Shown here: positions 25,589-34,076 of the stretch, piece after piece
How the letters are laid out: each line of letters starts with the position of its first letter
Numbering within the stretch: the stretch's first letter is position 1
NCBI RefSeq assembly: GCF_900110955.1
Contig: NZ_FOFR01000001.1
Span: 914,410 to 978,409, forward strand
DNA from: Lentzea xinjiangensis
GTDB taxonomy: Bacteria; Actinomycetota; Actinomycetes; Mycobacteriales; Pseudonocardiaceae
Length of the DNA: 64,000 bases
Direction of reading: 5' to 3'
Notes under the pieces: generated by a model
The model's database searches: none
Told to the model about the DNA's origin: nothing
The model's input: only the letters and a program-made list of their open reading frames with translations
Translations under genes and position numbers: made by a program

Positions 25589-25795
25589 ATGGCGATGACC
25601 TTGCGGTTGACCGAGGAGGAGAACCTGCGGCTCGCCCGGCTGGCGCAGGCCGAGGGTCGTTCCAAGCAGGAGGTCGTGCGGCTCGCGATAGCCGACCGCT
25701 ACCAGCGCATGCAGCAGGAGGAGAAGCTCGGCGAGGTGCTGGGGCGGGTGCTGCCCAAGTACCGAGGTCTTTTGGATAGGCTCGGATCTTCCTGA
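25589..25795 (+). CDS. Ribbon-helix-helix antitoxin
   Basis: 68 aa starting MAMTLRLTEEENLRLARLAQ. The beta strand (MTLRLT) followed by two helices (EEENLRLARLAQAEGRS and KQEVVRLAIADRYQRMQ) is the RHH fold. The remaining tail (EEKLGEVLGRVLPKYRGLLD) is the probable toxin-binding helix. It precedes the Fic/Doc-like toxin by 32 bp, the standard antitoxin-first order. A GTG at 25580 is an alternative start. Confidence 0.85.
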   Translation: MAMTLRLTEEENLRLARLAQAEGRSKQEVVRLAIADRYQRMQQEEKLGEVLGRVLPKYRGLLDRLGSS

Positions 25796-25827
25796 AATCG
25801 TCAGACCTTTGTGATCAACTGGATGCC

Positions 25828-26214
25828 GTGATCTCCTACCTCGACGCCGGGGACCTGTTGGTGCTGGCCACGGCGGTGACCGGTGGCGACCTCGTCGTCA
25901 GGGACATCGGCCTGCTGGACACGGCCGCCTACCGTCCCCGCGCCACCGTGCTCGGCGTGGAGGCCTACGACACGCTGTGGCTCAAGTCCTCCGTCCTGCT
26001 CGACTCGATCGTGAAGACCCGCCCGCTCGTCGAGGGGAACTGGCGCCTCGGCTGGGTCGCCGCCGTCACGATGTGCGACATCAACGGCTACTGGATCGAC
26101 GCCGAGGAGGACGACGCGCTGGACCTCGTCCGCGCGCTCGGCCGCGACAAGATCGACGTCGCCGAGATGGCCGGCCACCTCGAAGCATGGGGACTTCCGA
26201 AGGATTCCGCTTGA
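25828..26214 (+). CDS. Fic/Doc-family toxin with altered catalytic motif
   Basis: 128 aa, Doc-sized. The helical Fic core is recognisable: 'LWLKSSVLLDSIVKTRPLVE', then GNWRLGWVAAVTMCDINGYW. The canonical HPFxDGNKR motif, whose His is the catalytic base for AMP or phosphate transfer, reads RPLVEGNWR here: R65 replaces His and W72 replaces Lys. The Gly-Asn anion-hole part and R73 are kept. Either the toxin is inactivated or it works differently. Its stop codon lies inside the MerR promoter downstream. Confidence 0.85.
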   Translation: MISYLDAGDLLVLATAVTGGDLVVRDIGLLDTAAYRPRATVLGVEAYDTLWLKSSVLLDSIVKTRPLVEGNWRLGWVAAVTMCDINGYWIDAEEDDALDLVRALGRDKIDVAEMAGHLEAWGLPKDSA

Positions 26215-26241
26215 CCTGGAGTGCACTCCAGGTCTTAGCGT
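26211..26241 (+). promoter_or_regulatory. MerR-type promoter with 20-bp palindromic operator (autoregulatory)
   Basis: A TTGACC -35 (26211-26216) and TAGCGT -10 (26236-26241) are separated by 19 bp. The palindrome ACCTGGAGTGCACTCCAGGT (26214-26233) fills the spacer. The overlong spacer with a central dyad is the hallmark of MerR-activated promoters. It ends 7 bp before the MerR start, so the transcript is nearly leaderless. Confidence 0.85.
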
Positions 26242-26248
26242 CGAACCC

Positions 26249-26626
26249 GTGAGTTACTCGATAGCCCAAGCCGCGCAGCGCAGTGGGTTGTCCATCGACA
26301 CCCTGCGCTACTACGAACGAATCGGGCTCGTCGACCCGCCCGCGCGAGACTCGGGTGGCCGTCGCAGCTACTCCGACGAGGACCTCGGCTGGCTGGCCTT
26401 CGTGACGCGCCTGCGCACGACCGGCATGCCGATCCGCATGATGCGCGAGTTCGCGCAGCTCCGGCACCGCGGCGACCACACGGCCGGGCGCCGCAAGCAG
26501 ATCCTCGTCGAGCACCGGGCCGACGTCCGCGCCCGCATCGCGGAACTGCAGACGTGCCTCGAGGTGCTGGACTACAAGATCGACCACTACGCGGCGGTCG
26601 AGCGGGACCTGGAGGCGACGGCCTAG
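26249..26626 (+). CDS. MerR-family transcriptional regulator
   Basis: 125 aa. The N-terminal winged helix reads SIAQAAQRSGLSIDTLRYYE and RIGLVDPPARDSGGRRSYSD. A dimerisation helix (QILVEHRADVRARIAELQ) and a short tail with a single Cys (TCLEVLDYKID) follow. This is the short NmlR/AdhR-like layout, not a metal sensor with clustered cysteines. It probably activates its own gene and the aldo/keto reductase 0.8 kb away, since both carry matching promoters. It overlaps the convergent gene by 4 nt (CTAG). Confidence 0.93.
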   Translation: MSYSIAQAAQRSGLSIDTLRYYERIGLVDPPARDSGGRRSYSDEDLGWLAFVTRLRTTGMPIRMMREFAQLRHRGDHTAGRRKQILVEHRADVRARIAELQTCLEVLDYKIDHYAAVERDLEATA

Positions 26627-27162
26627 TCCCAGATCCGCAGTGCTCTCGCCGCGCCGGCCCGGATCTCGGCGCCGTCCAGCTCGGTCGACGCCTCGCCGAC
26701 ACCCCGGGCCGGCCACCGCACCGCGATGACGACCGGTCCGGGCGGTGGCAGCGGGTGCACGTAGATGCCCTGGCGCAGATGGGTCTCGCCGCCGCCGACG
26801 GTCGACGTGACGTTCAGCGTCACCATCTCGCCGATGTCGCGGGCGTGGTCGAGCGGGTCCGGTGTCGTGGCCTTGCGGCCGTCGGCGAACCGCACCGCGA
26901 GGCTCGGCCCGCCGGGTGGCGGTGGTGGTGCGAGTGGGTGGTGCAGGAAATGCGGGATCTCTTTCGTGGCGGCTGCCAGGAACAGCGCCATGTGGAGCGT
27001 GAACCCTTCCGGCCAGTGGGAGACGCATTCGAGGACGACGCACACCTCGTCGGTCGTGGCAAGCCGGATTTGCTTGGTTTCCACATGTGCCGTGGTGTTG
27101 TCGAACGGCGGATGGAGAATTGCTCTTCCACGCGGTTGCGCATCGTCGAACAAGCTTTCCAT
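26623..27162 (-). CDS. Hypothetical protein between MerR and its target
   Basis: 179 aa, no signal peptide or membrane span. The sequence looks globular (TTDEVCVVLECVSHWPEG, FTLHMALFLAA), with a Pro-rich insertion (PLAPPPPPGGPS) and a C-terminal beta-rich part (GIYVHPLPPPGPVVIAVRWP, GAARALRIWD). The stop overlaps the MerR stop on the other strand. Codon use is slightly less G/C-biased at the 5' end than in its neighbours. No family recognised. Confidence 0.7.
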   Translation of the reverse strand: MESLFDDAQPRGRAILHPPFDNTTAHVETKQIRLATTDEVCVVLECVSHWPEGFTLHMALFLAAATKEIPHFLHHPLAPPPPPGGPSLAVRFADGRKATTPDPLDHARDIGEMVTLNVTSTVGGGETHLRQGIYVHPLPPPGPVVIAVRWPARGVGEASTELDGAEIRAGAARALRIWD

Positions 27163-27388
27163 GGCTGGAACCTAGCATCAATCGGTGAGTAAGGGCGGCT
27201 ACCGTCCCCTTGCCGGGTAATCAGCCGGAATGGATGTACGGAATCTTCCTTCCTCCGGGAATCTGCCGTGCCGAAGGGAAGCGCTGACATTCCCCTCAGA
27301 CTGACAACGTGCTTTCGCACCGGCTCTCACCGACAATTCTTGGCTCCGCTGATCGGGTGACGGTCCCGACGCGACCGACATGTCCGAC

Positions 27389-27419
27389 TTGAGCTGGAGC
27401 GCGCTCCAGGATCTAGCGT
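27389..27419 (+). promoter_or_regulatory. Second MerR-type promoter, before the aldo/keto reductase
   Basis: TTGAGC (27389-27394) and TAGCGT (27414-27419) are again 19 bp apart, with the perfect dyad CTGGAGCGCGCTCCAG (27394-27409) between them. Only a few bases differ from the MerR promoter at 26211-26241. The start codon is 8 bp downstream of the -10. Confidence 0.85.
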
Positions 27420-27426
27420 TGACGGC

Positions 27427-28401
27427 ATGAACGCGAAGCGGAAGCTCGGTGAGCTGGAAGTCGGGCCGCAGGGGCTCGGCTGCATGGGGATGTCGGAGTT
27501 CTACGGCGCCGGCGACGAGCAGGAGTCGATCGCCGTCATCCACCGCGCCCTGGAGCTCGGTGTCACGCTGATCGACACGGCCGACATGTACGGCCCGCAC
27601 GTGAACGAGGAACTCGTGGGCCGCGCGATCGCGGACCGCCGTGACGCCGTGGTCCTGGCGACGAAGTTCGGCATCGTGCGCGAACCGGCCGGTGGCCGCT
27701 CGATCCGCGGCGACCGCGACTACGTGCGCTCGGCGGTCGAGGGTTCCCTGCGTCGGCTCGGCACCGACGTGATCGACCTGTACTACCTGCACCGCGTCCC
27801 GGCGGACACGCCCATCGAGGAGACCGTCGGCGCGATGGCCGAGCTGGTCACCGAGGGCAAGGTGCGGCACCTCGGCCTGTCCGAGGCGGGCGCCGAGACC
27901 CTGCGCCGTGCCCATGCGGTGCACCCGATCACCGCGTTGCAGAGCGAGTGGTCGCTGTGGTCGCGCGACATCGAGGCCGAGATCGTGCCCACGGCCCGCG
28001 AGCTGGGCATCGGGCTGGTGCCGTACTCGCCGCTCGGCCGGGGCGTGCTGACCGGCCGGTTCGCGTCGTCCGAGGACTTCGGCGACGGCGACTTCCGCGC
28101 CGCGAACCCGCGGTTCTCGGGCGCGAACCTCGAGGCGAACCTGAAGATGGTCGCCGAGCTGCGCGCACTGGCCGAGGAGCGCGGCGTCACGGCCGGGCAG
28201 CTCGCGCTGGCGTGGGTGCAACACCGCGGGCAGGACGTGGTGCCGATCCCGGGGACCAAGCGGATCAAGTACCTGGAGGAGAACGTGGCGGCGGCTTCCC
28301 TGGAGCTGTCCGACGCGGACCTGGCCGCGATCGAGGCCGCGGTGCCGGCTTCGGCGGTCGTCGGGGACCGGTACCCCGACATGAGCTCGATCGGCCGTTA
28401 G
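27427..28401 (+). CDS. Aldo/keto reductase
   Basis: 324 aa, NADPH-dependent (alpha/beta)8 barrel reductase of the YhdN/AKR13 type. The tetrad is visible: Asp and Tyr in DTADMYGP, Lys in VVLATKFGI, and His in DLYYLHRVP. The '[12 protein letters not shown]' opening and '[15 protein letters not shown]' NADP-binding end are also typical. The MerR-type promoter directly upstream suggests induction by an electrophile or aldehyde. Confidence 0.95.
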   Translation: MNAKRKLGELEVGPQGLGCMGMSEFYGAGDEQESIAVIHRALELGVTLIDTADMYGPHVNEELVGRAIADRRDAVVLATKFGIVREPAGGRSIRGDRDYVRSAVEGSLRRLGTDVIDLYYLHRVPADTPIEETVGAMAELVTEGKVRHLGLSEAGAETLRRAHAVHPITALQSEWSLWSRDIEAEIVPTARELGIGLVPYSPLGRGVLTGRFASSEDFGDGDFRAANPRFSGANLEANLKMVAELRALAEERGVTAGQLALAWVQHRGQDVVPIPGTKRIKYLEENVAAASLELSDADLAAIEAAVPASAVVGDRYPDMSSIGR

Positions 28402-28425
28402 AACACCTGTTCGAGAGTATCCCCA

Positions 28426-28466
28426 GGGTTGTCCACAGGCTGGGGACAAGAAGCTGTGGACAACCC
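28426..28466. terminator. 13-bp inverted repeat between convergent genes
   Basis: GGGTTGTCCACAG (28426-28438) pairs perfectly with 28454-28466 around a 15-nt loop, between the aldo/keto reductase and flavodoxin stops. It may terminate both, but the arms are also DnaA boxes. Confidence 0.55.
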
Positions 28467-28483
28467 CGGGTTCATGTGGACAA
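28429..28483. promoter_or_regulatory. Cluster of DnaA-box sequences
   Basis: TTGTCCACA occurs at 28429-28437 on the plus strand and as TGTGGACAA at 28455-28463 and 28475-28483 on the minus strand. A near match (TGGGGACAA) is at 28441-28449, and another perfect copy is at 28793-28801. This is the preferred actinobacterial DnaA box. dnaA, dnaN and the other origin genes are absent, so this is not oriC. Confidence 0.5.
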
Positions 28484-28924
28484 CTGGGCGGCGAGGGTGG
28501 CGCCGAGCTCCCAGCACGCCTCCAGGTCGGCCTTCGCCGGTTCACCGGTGACGAGCACGTCGGCGGCCACCTTCTCCCAGCCCAGGCCGGTCGTGGCCGT
28601 CGCGACGCTGCGCACCGCACCGGCCGTGTCGTTGTTGCCGTGCACATAAAGTCCGAACGGCCTGCCGCGTGTGGAGTCGAGGCACGGGTAGTAGACGGTG
28701 TCGAAAAAGTGCTTCAACGCACCGCTCATGTAGCCGAGGTTCGCGGGCGTGCCCAGCACGTAACCGTCAGCCTCGAGGACATCCACAGCCGTTGTGGACA
28801 ACGCGGCCTTCCTGACCACCTCGACACCCTCGACCTCGGGCGTGGTGGCGCCGGCGACGACCGCCTCGAACATCGCCTGGAGGGCGGGCGACGGGGTGTG
28901 GTGGACGATCAACAGCTTGGACAC
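28472..28924 (-). CDS. Flavodoxin/NADPH-dependent FMN reductase-like protein
   Basis: 150 aa from GTG 28924. The flavodoxin-like fold is shown by the FMN phosphate-loop region LLIVHHTPSPALQAMFEAVV, the 'ADGYVLGTPANLGYMSGALK' segment and GRPFGLYVHGNNDTAGAV. Proteins of this kind carry FMN and act as quinone or flavin reductases. Its last codons (Gln-Leu-Ser-Thr) are themselves part of a DnaA-box sequence. Confidence 0.85.
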   Translation of the reverse strand: MSKLLIVHHTPSPALQAMFEAVVAGATTPEVEGVEVVRKAALSTTAVDVLEADGYVLGTPANLGYMSGALKHFFDTVYYPCLDSTRGRPFGLYVHGNNDTAGAVRSVATATTGLGWEKVAADVLVTGEPAKADLEACWELGATLAAQLST

Positions 28925-29153
28925 CGGATCAGCGTTGTGGATCGCGGTGGGCAGCGCAACATCGCTATGGTGGCGGCAAGGGCCGGAGCAACCGCCGGGT
29001 CGCGCTGCTGCCACCTCCGAGTTCGGGCGGGGGTGGAGGTGAGCTGTGTGGTGCGACCAGGACGCACTTGCCCGCAGGACCGACCGACCTGACATGGCTG
29101 TACGACGATCACCCTCCGAGCTCACCGGTGGGCTTATTCGTTGTGGAGTCGTC

Positions 29154-29375
29154 ATGTCGGCGTGGTGGGTGGCCGGAGCCCTCGTGGTGCCAACACTTTC
29201 TGGCTTGGTCTGGCGCTTGGTCGAGTTGCGCTTCCTCCACCGCGTCTACGAACGTGGAGGGGCGAAGGACCTCAAGGTCGCCGCCGAGGCGTTGCAGGCG
29301 ACGCGCTCGCGCACGTTCACCGAGAGGCTGCCCCGCGGCCGGAAGCTGCCGGCTCGGGACCAGCGTGAGCAATGA
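29154..29375 (+). CDS. Small membrane protein
   Basis: 73 aa starting MSAWWVAGALVVPTLSGLVW, with GGAG about 7 nt upstream of the ATG. One N-terminal membrane helix precedes a basic cytoplasmic helix (RFLHRVYERGGAKDLKVAAE). It is divergent from the flavodoxin gene. Unknown function; accepted on its ribosome binding site and codon bias. Confidence 0.55.
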   Translation: MSAWWVAGALVVPTLSGLVWRLVELRFLHRVYERGGAKDLKVAAEALQATRSRTFTERLPRGRKLPARDQREQ

Positions 29376-29573
29376 CCGGGACGGACCGCACGACCTCCAC
29401 GGGCACGACCTCGACGAGACGGTGCGCAACGCGACCGCAGCCCGGTTCAACGAAGAGGCCTGGCTGTGACGTCGAAGGGGTGTGGACGAAGGGGACCGCA
29501 GGCGTTCCTGTTGCTCCGCGAACGGAACCCCAGGGCCGGGAAGACGTCCTAGAGGGTGTACACAGGAGGGACC

Positions 29574-29909
29574 ATGAAGACCACCGCCTTTATGACGACC
29601 AGTCCTCGTCAGCGCCGCATCACCTGGGGTTTCGGCCTCGCCGTCAGCATCGGGATGATCGGGCTCGGGCCGCTCTTCGCGTCGCTGTGGCCGGGCTTCG
29701 ACCACAGCCCGTGGGACGTCAACACGATGCTGCTCGGGCTCGGCGTGGGGCTCTGCACGGTCGCGTACATCTGCGGGCGGATCGCCGTCGCGGCGGTCAC
29801 CGAGGGGCGTCGCAACGCGATCGCCCCGCCGACCAGGAGGGTCTACTGGGTGGCCGGCGGGGGTTTCGCCCTTGCCGCGCTGTGCCTGGTGATCGCGCTG
29901 TCTAGCTGA
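29574..29909 (+). CDS. Hypothetical membrane protein with three helices
   Basis: 111 aa from ATG 29574 behind a strong GGAGG at 6-nt spacing. Hydrophobic segments are ITWGFGLAVSIGMIGLGPLF, NTMLLGLGVGLCTVAYICG and [19 protein letters not shown]. The 198-bp gap before it holds nothing recognisable. It converges on and overlaps the phosphosugar mutase by 8 bp. No family recognised. Confidence 0.7.
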   Translation: MKTTAFMTTSPRQRRITWGFGLAVSIGMIGLGPLFASLWPGFDHSPWDVNTMLLGLGVGLCTVAYICGRIAVAAVTEGRRNAIAPPTRRVYWVAGGGFALAALCLVIALSS

Positions 29910-31503
29910 CCAGTTCGGTGACGCGTTCGCGCAGCCGAGCCAGCCGGGCCTGACCCGACGCACGGGCGGACTCCAGTCCGTCCGTGACCGGCTCGACGAC
30001 TTCCAGGTACGCCTTGAGCTTCGGCTCCGTGCCGGACGGGCGCACGACCACGCGCACGCCGTCGGCCGTCCAGCGCAGCACGTCCGCGCCGGGCAGCAGG
30101 TCCTCGGAGGCGAAGTCGGCGGGCGGCGCGGACCGCAGCCGTGCCATCGTCGCGCCGATCAGGCTCAGGTCGGTGTACCGCAGGGAGACCTGGTCGGTCA
30201 GGTGCAGGCCGTGGTCGAGCGCGAGCTGGTCGAGCGCGTCGGGCAGCGTGCGGCCCGACGCCTTGAGCCCGGCGGCCAGGTCGGCGGCGACCACGGCGGC
30301 CGAGATGCCGTCCTTGTCGGCGACGAACTCCGGGTCGACGCAGTTGCCGAGCGCTTCCTCGTAGGCGAACACGAGACCCTCGCCCGCGCGGGCCAGCCAC
30401 TTGAAGCCCGTCAGCGTCTCCGCGTAGCGGGCGCCGTGCGCGGCGGCGATCGACTTGAGCAGCGATGAGGACACGATCGTCGTCGCCACCAGCGGATCCG
30501 CGGACTCGGTGGTGGACAGCACGAGCGAGCCGAGCAGCACGCCCGTCTCGTCGCCGCGCAGCATCCGCCACGTCTCGCCGTCCCGCACGCCCAGGGCACA
30601 CCGGTCGGCGTCCGGGTCGAGCGCGATGGCCAGGTCCGCGTTCACCGCCGCCGCGAGGGCGAGCAGCTCGTCGGACGCGCCGGGCTCCTCCGGGTTCGGG
30701 AACGCCACGGTCGGGAAGTCCGGGTCCGGCACCGCCTGCGACCGCACCACGTGCACGTCGGTGAAACCCGCGCGCCGCAACGCTTCCACGGCCAACGCGC
30801 CACCGACGCCGTGCATCGGCGTCAACGCGATCTTCAACGCGCGCGCCTGGCCCCTGGGCAGCGACGCCACCCGGTCCAGGTACGCGTCGACGTCGGCGTC
30901 CGGCACCACCGAGTACGTGGCGGCACGGGGCACCGACACCGCGGCGGGGACGGACTCGATCGCCCTCTCGATCTCGCCGTCCGCCGGCGGCACGATCTGC
31001 GAGCCACCGGACAGGTAGAGCTTGTAGCCGTTGTCCGCGGGCGGGTTGTGCGACGCGGTGATCTGGATGCCCGCCACCGCGCCGTGGTTGCGCACCAGGT
31101 ACGCGAGCACCGGCGTCGGCAGCGGCCCCGGCAGCACCCGCACGTCGAAGCCGGCGGCCGCCATCACCTCGGCGGCCGCCGAGGCGAACTCCTCCGAACC
31201 GTGCCGCGCGTCGCGTCCCACGAACACCAGCCCGGAACCGCCGAGCCACGACGCCACACCGGCCGTCGTGCGGACGACGGTGGCCACGTTCATGCCGTTC
31301 GTGCCCGCCCGCACCGGTCCGCGCAGCCCGGCCGTGCCGAACGTCAGCGGACCGGCCATGCGGTCCCGCAGGTCCTCCACCGCGGCGGGGTCGCCTCCCA
31401 TCGCCCGCGCCAGCACGCCCTGCAGCTCGGTTCGAGTCGCGTCCGACGGGTCGTCAGCGATCCATCGGAACGTCGCGTCGCGCAATGCCGGCGTCAGGCT
31501 CAT
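29902..31503 (-). CDS. pmmB: Phospho-sugar mutase (PGM2/PmmB type)
   Basis: 533 aa alpha-D-phosphohexomutase. The phosphoserine loop is [14 protein letters not shown], the metal loop [10 protein letters not shown], the sugar loop is in the TGFKWLA/EEALG region ([11 protein letters not shown]), and the phosphate-binding end is [15 protein letters not shown]. It is co-translated with punA (ATGA at 31500-31503). This branch includes human PGM2, a phosphopentomutase. Coupling to a nucleoside phosphorylase and the presence of deoC suggest it converts (deoxy)ribose-1-phosphate to the 5-phosphate; that is inference. Confidence 0.93.
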   Translation of the reverse strand: MSLTPALRDATFRWIADDPSDATRTELQGVLARAMGGDPAAVEDLRDRMAGPLTFGTAGLRGPVRAGTNGMNVATVVRTTAGVASWLGGSGLVFVGRDARHGSEEFASAAAEVMAAAGFDVRVLPGPLPTPVLAYLVRNHGAVAGIQITASHNPPADNGYKLYLSGGSQIVPPADGEIERAIESVPAAVSVPRAATYSVVPDADVDAYLDRVASLPRGQARALKIALTPMHGVGGALAVEALRRAGFTDVHVVRSQAVPDPDFPTVAFPNPEEPGASDELLALAAAVNADLAIALDPDADRCALGVRDGETWRMLRGDETGVLLGSLVLSTTESADPLVATTIVSSSLLKSIAAAHGARYAETLTGFKWLARAGEGLVFAYEEALGNCVDPEFVADKDGISAAVVAADLAAGLKASGRTLPDALDQLALDHGLHLTDQVSLRYTDLSLIGATMARLRSAPPADFASEDLLPGADVLRWTADGVRVVVRPSGTEPKLKAYLEVVEPVTDGLESARASGQARLARLRERVTELVS

Positions 31504-32291
31504 GCGCGGTCCACCAGCTCGCGCAGCAGCGTGCCCATGCGCTGGGCGGCGGCGGCGCCGGCGTCCAGCACCTCCTGGTGGTTGAGCGGCTCGCCGGTGA
31601 TACCCGCCGCGAGGTTCGTGACCAGCGACAGGCCGAACACCTCGACACCTTCGGCGCGCGCGGCGATGGCCTCGTGCACGGTCGACATGCCGACCAGGTC
31701 GGCGCCCAGCGTGCGCAGCATGCGGATCTCGGCGGGCGTCTCGAAGTGCGGTCCCGGCAGCCCCGCGTACACGCCCTCCTCGAGCGAGGGGTCGATCTCC
31801 TGCGCGACCTTGCGCAGGCGCGGCGAGTACAGGTCCGTCAGGTCCACGAACCGCGCGCCGACCAGCGGCGACAGCGAGGTCAGGTTGAGGTGGTCGGAGA
31901 TCAGCACCGGCTGCCCGACCGACATGCCCTGCCGCAGGCCACCGGCGGCGTTGGTCAGCACGATCGTCGACACGCCCGCGGCGGCGGCCGTGCGCACGCC
32001 GTGGACGACCTTCTGCACGCCCTTGCCCTCGTAGCCGTGGGTGCGGCCGAGGACGACGAGCACCTTCTTGCCGCCCACCTCGACGGAGCGGATGGTGCCG
32101 CCGTGGCCGAGCGCGGTCGGCGCCTCGAAGCCCGTCAGCTCACCGACGCCGATCTCGCTGACCGGCTCGCCGATCACGTCGGCGGCGGGCCGCCAGCCGG
32201 AGCCGAGCACGATCGCGATGTCGTGCTTCGCCACGCCGGTGCGGCTCTGGATCTCTTCCGCGGCCTTGCCGGCCAGCTCTTCTGGAGTCAC
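31500..32291 (-). CDS. punA: Purine nucleoside phosphorylase
   Basis: About 263 aa, trimeric class I PNP, which cleaves (deoxy)inosine and (deoxy)guanosine with phosphate. Conserved parts are [20 protein letters not shown] with the phosphate-site His, VLTNAAGGL, and [20 protein letters not shown] followed by GMSTVHE. The GTG at 32291 ([11 protein letters not shown]) is preferred over 32345, because the longer version would have to read through the upstream kinase's terminator hairpin. Confidence 0.94.
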   Translation of the reverse strand: MTPEELAGKAAEEIQSRTGVAKHDIAIVLGSGWRPAADVIGEPVSEIGVGELTGFEAPTALGHGGTIRSVEVGGKKVLVVLGRTHGYEGKGVQKVVHGVRTAAAAGVSTIVLTNAAGGLRQGMSVGQPVLISDHLNLTSLSPLVGARFVDLTDLYSPRLRKVAQEIDPSLEEGVYAGLPGPHFETPAEIRMLRTLGADLVGMSTVHEAIAARAEGVEVFGLSLVTNLAAGITGEPLNHQEVLDAGAAAAQRMGTLLRELVDRA

Positions 32292-32303
32292 CGCGGAAGC
32301 GTA

Positions 32304-32349
32304 AGCCGTGTCCCGCGGGTCTGTTCGACGAGAGTCGCGGGACACGGCT
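32304..32349 (-). terminator. Terminator after the kinase gene, directly upstream of punA
   Basis: A perfect 14-bp stem, AGCCGTGTCCCGCG (32304-32317) with 32336-32349, around an 18-nt loop. The kinase stop codon touches the stem. Only 12 bp separate it from the punA GTG, so punA is either leaderless from a promoter overlapping the hairpin (a TACGCT -10 lies about 8 bp before the GTG) or depends on read-through. Confidence 0.75.
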
Positions 32350-33986
32350 CACACCGGGGCGAAGGTCGAGGCGATCGCGTCGAACAGGCGGACCCTGGCC
32401 TCGTCCTCCTGCTCGGTCGGCACGACGACCTCCACCACCCACAGGTCGTTGCGGTGGGGGAGGACCCGCGAGAAGTGCGACCTGCGCAACGCGGTGGGCT
32501 CGTCACCCTCGACCGTCTTGTAGACGAACTGGACGCCGTCCTCGAACCGCGGCCCCGCGAGGTTCGCCGTCGGCACCCGCTCGCCGCCGAAGAACCGGCT
32601 GGGCCACCGCGCCTGCACGCCCGCCACGTACGCCTTGATGTCGCGCTTCGGGTAGTAGTCGGGGAACCGCTGCACGGCCACCTCGTACGCGCCGCTCCCC
32701 GACACGAAGTGCACCACCGCCGAGGGCGGGAACTGCCGGTCGGCGGCGCGCTGCTCGGCGTAGACCGCCCAGCCCCGGTCGACGTTCAGCGTGAACTTGC
32801 CGCCCTGGTCGCCGATCGCCGTCACCGCCGAGGCGGTGCGCGGCTCCAGGGTCGCGGACGTGGGCAGGGTCGGCAGGACCGGCAGCGTCTGCTCGGTCGG
32901 CGGCAGCAGCGGCGCTCCCGCCGTCAGCCGGACCAGCGCGAACCCGCCGCCGGAGCCCGCCAGGAACAACAGGATGGCCCCGACGAGCACGAACGCGGTC
33001 GCGACCGGGCCCCGGCGGCCCCGTGGCGCCATCGGCTCGGTGACCGCGAACGGCAGCGGGCCGGGGTCGTCGGCCAGCGGCGCGTCCGGCTCGATCTTCG
33101 GCTTGGGCCGCACGACCACCGGCAACGGCACGGACTCGCGCACCTCGAACGCGTCCGTGCCCGGCTCCGGCAGCAGCGGGTAGACCTGCTTGCGCACGTC
33201 GACGAGCGACATCCGCTCGGCGGGGTCCTTGCGCATCAACCCGCTGATCACCGGCGCGAGCCGGCCGGCCCCCGCCGGCACCGGCACGTCGCCGTTGATC
33301 ACCGCGTTGATGGTCTGCATGACGTTCTTGCCCACGTACGGCGGCTCGCCGGCCATCGCGGCCCACATCGTCGCGCCGAGCGACCACCGGTCCGCGGCCT
33401 CCGACACGTCACCGCCCTGCGCCACCTCGGGGGCGATGTAGGCGGGCGTGCCGAGCGTGATGCCGCGCGCGGTCATCGTCGCCTCGGCGACGTTGCGCGC
33501 GATGCCGAAGTCGGTGAGCTTGACCCGGCCGTCGTCCGCGATGAGCACGTTGCCGGGCTTCACGTCGCGGTGCGTGATGCCGGCCCGGTGTGCCGACGCC
33601 AGCGCCGCCGCGACCGCGTCCAGCACCGCCGCGCCCTGCTTCTCGGTGAGACAGCCCTGCTCCTGCAACACCTCGCCGAGACTGCGTGACGGCACCAGTT
33701 CCATCACGACGTACGGGTCGCCCTCGTGCTGGATGACGTCGTAGAGCGTCACGAGGTTCGGGTGGGAGAGCGCGGCGATGGCGCGTGCCTCGCGCATGGT
33801 GCGTTCGCGCAGCTGTTCGGCGTCGGCGTCGGGCATGCCGGGCGGCCGCAGGATCCCCTTCACCGCGACCTGCCTGCGCAGAACCTCGTCGTGAGCAGCC
33901 CAGACGGTGCCCATCGAGCCTTGACCGAGCAGGTGCAGCAGCCGATAACGAGCCGCGATCAACTGCTCCTGGTCACCGTTCTCCAC
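32349..33986 (-). CDS. Membrane-anchored Ser/Thr protein kinase
   Basis: About 545 aa from GTG 33986 (a TTG one codon earlier is less likely). The kinase domain has LLGQGSMGTVW, VAVKG, THRDVKPGN, DFGIARN and TPAYIAPEV. One membrane helix lies near residues 325-348 (TAFVLVGAILLFLAGSGGGF). The C-terminal 180 residues form an extracytoplasmic domain with 'KFTLNVDRGWAVYAEQ', 'VHFVSGSGAYEVAVQRFPDY' and 'LWVVEVVVPT', probably a ligand sensor of unknown type. It is divergent from mutA. Confidence 0.93.
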   Translation of the reverse strand: MENGDQEQLIAARYRLLHLLGQGSMGTVWAAHDEVLRRQVAVKGILRPPGMPDADAEQLRERTMREARAIAALSHPNLVTLYDVIQHEGDPYVVMELVPSRSLGEVLQEQGCLTEKQGAAVLDAVAAALASAHRAGITHRDVKPGNVLIADDGRVKLTDFGIARNVAEATMTARGITLGTPAYIAPEVAQGGDVSEAADRWSLGATMWAAMAGEPPYVGKNVMQTINAVINGDVPVPAGAGRLAPVISGLMRKDPAERMSLVDVRKQVYPLLPEPGTDAFEVRESVPLPVVVRPKPKIEPDAPLADDPGPLPFAVTEPMAPRGRRGPVATAFVLVGAILLFLAGSGGGFALVRLTAGAPLLPPTEQTLPVLPTLPTSATLEPRTASAVTAIGDQGGKFTLNVDRGWAVYAEQRAADRQFPPSAVVHFVSGSGAYEVAVQRFPDYYPKRDIKAYVAGVQARWPSRFFGGERVPTANLAGPRFEDGVQFVYKTVEGDEPTALRRSHFSRVLPHRNDLWVVEVVVPTEQEDEARVRLFDAIASTFAPV

Positions 33987-34076
33987 CAACCTATTGTTCC
34001 TGACACACTGACTGCATCGTTAACGGCGGTGAACCTCACATAGCCGTCTCGGTACCGGTCGGTAACACTGCAACGC

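Noticed and set aside
28426-28483. Chromosomal replication origin
   Set aside because: Boxes are present, but there is no dnaA, dnaN, recF or gidB gene and no A/T-rich unwinding element.
31485-33689. 734-residue open frame on the plus strand opposite punA and the kinase
   Set aside because: Antisense shadow; the minus-strand frames carry all catalytic motifs.
34020-34076. B12 riboswitch or CRP-like site upstream of mutA
   Set aside because: The 5' region is too short for a cobalamin riboswitch, and the GTGA-ACC-TCAC dyad has the wrong spacing for a CRP site.
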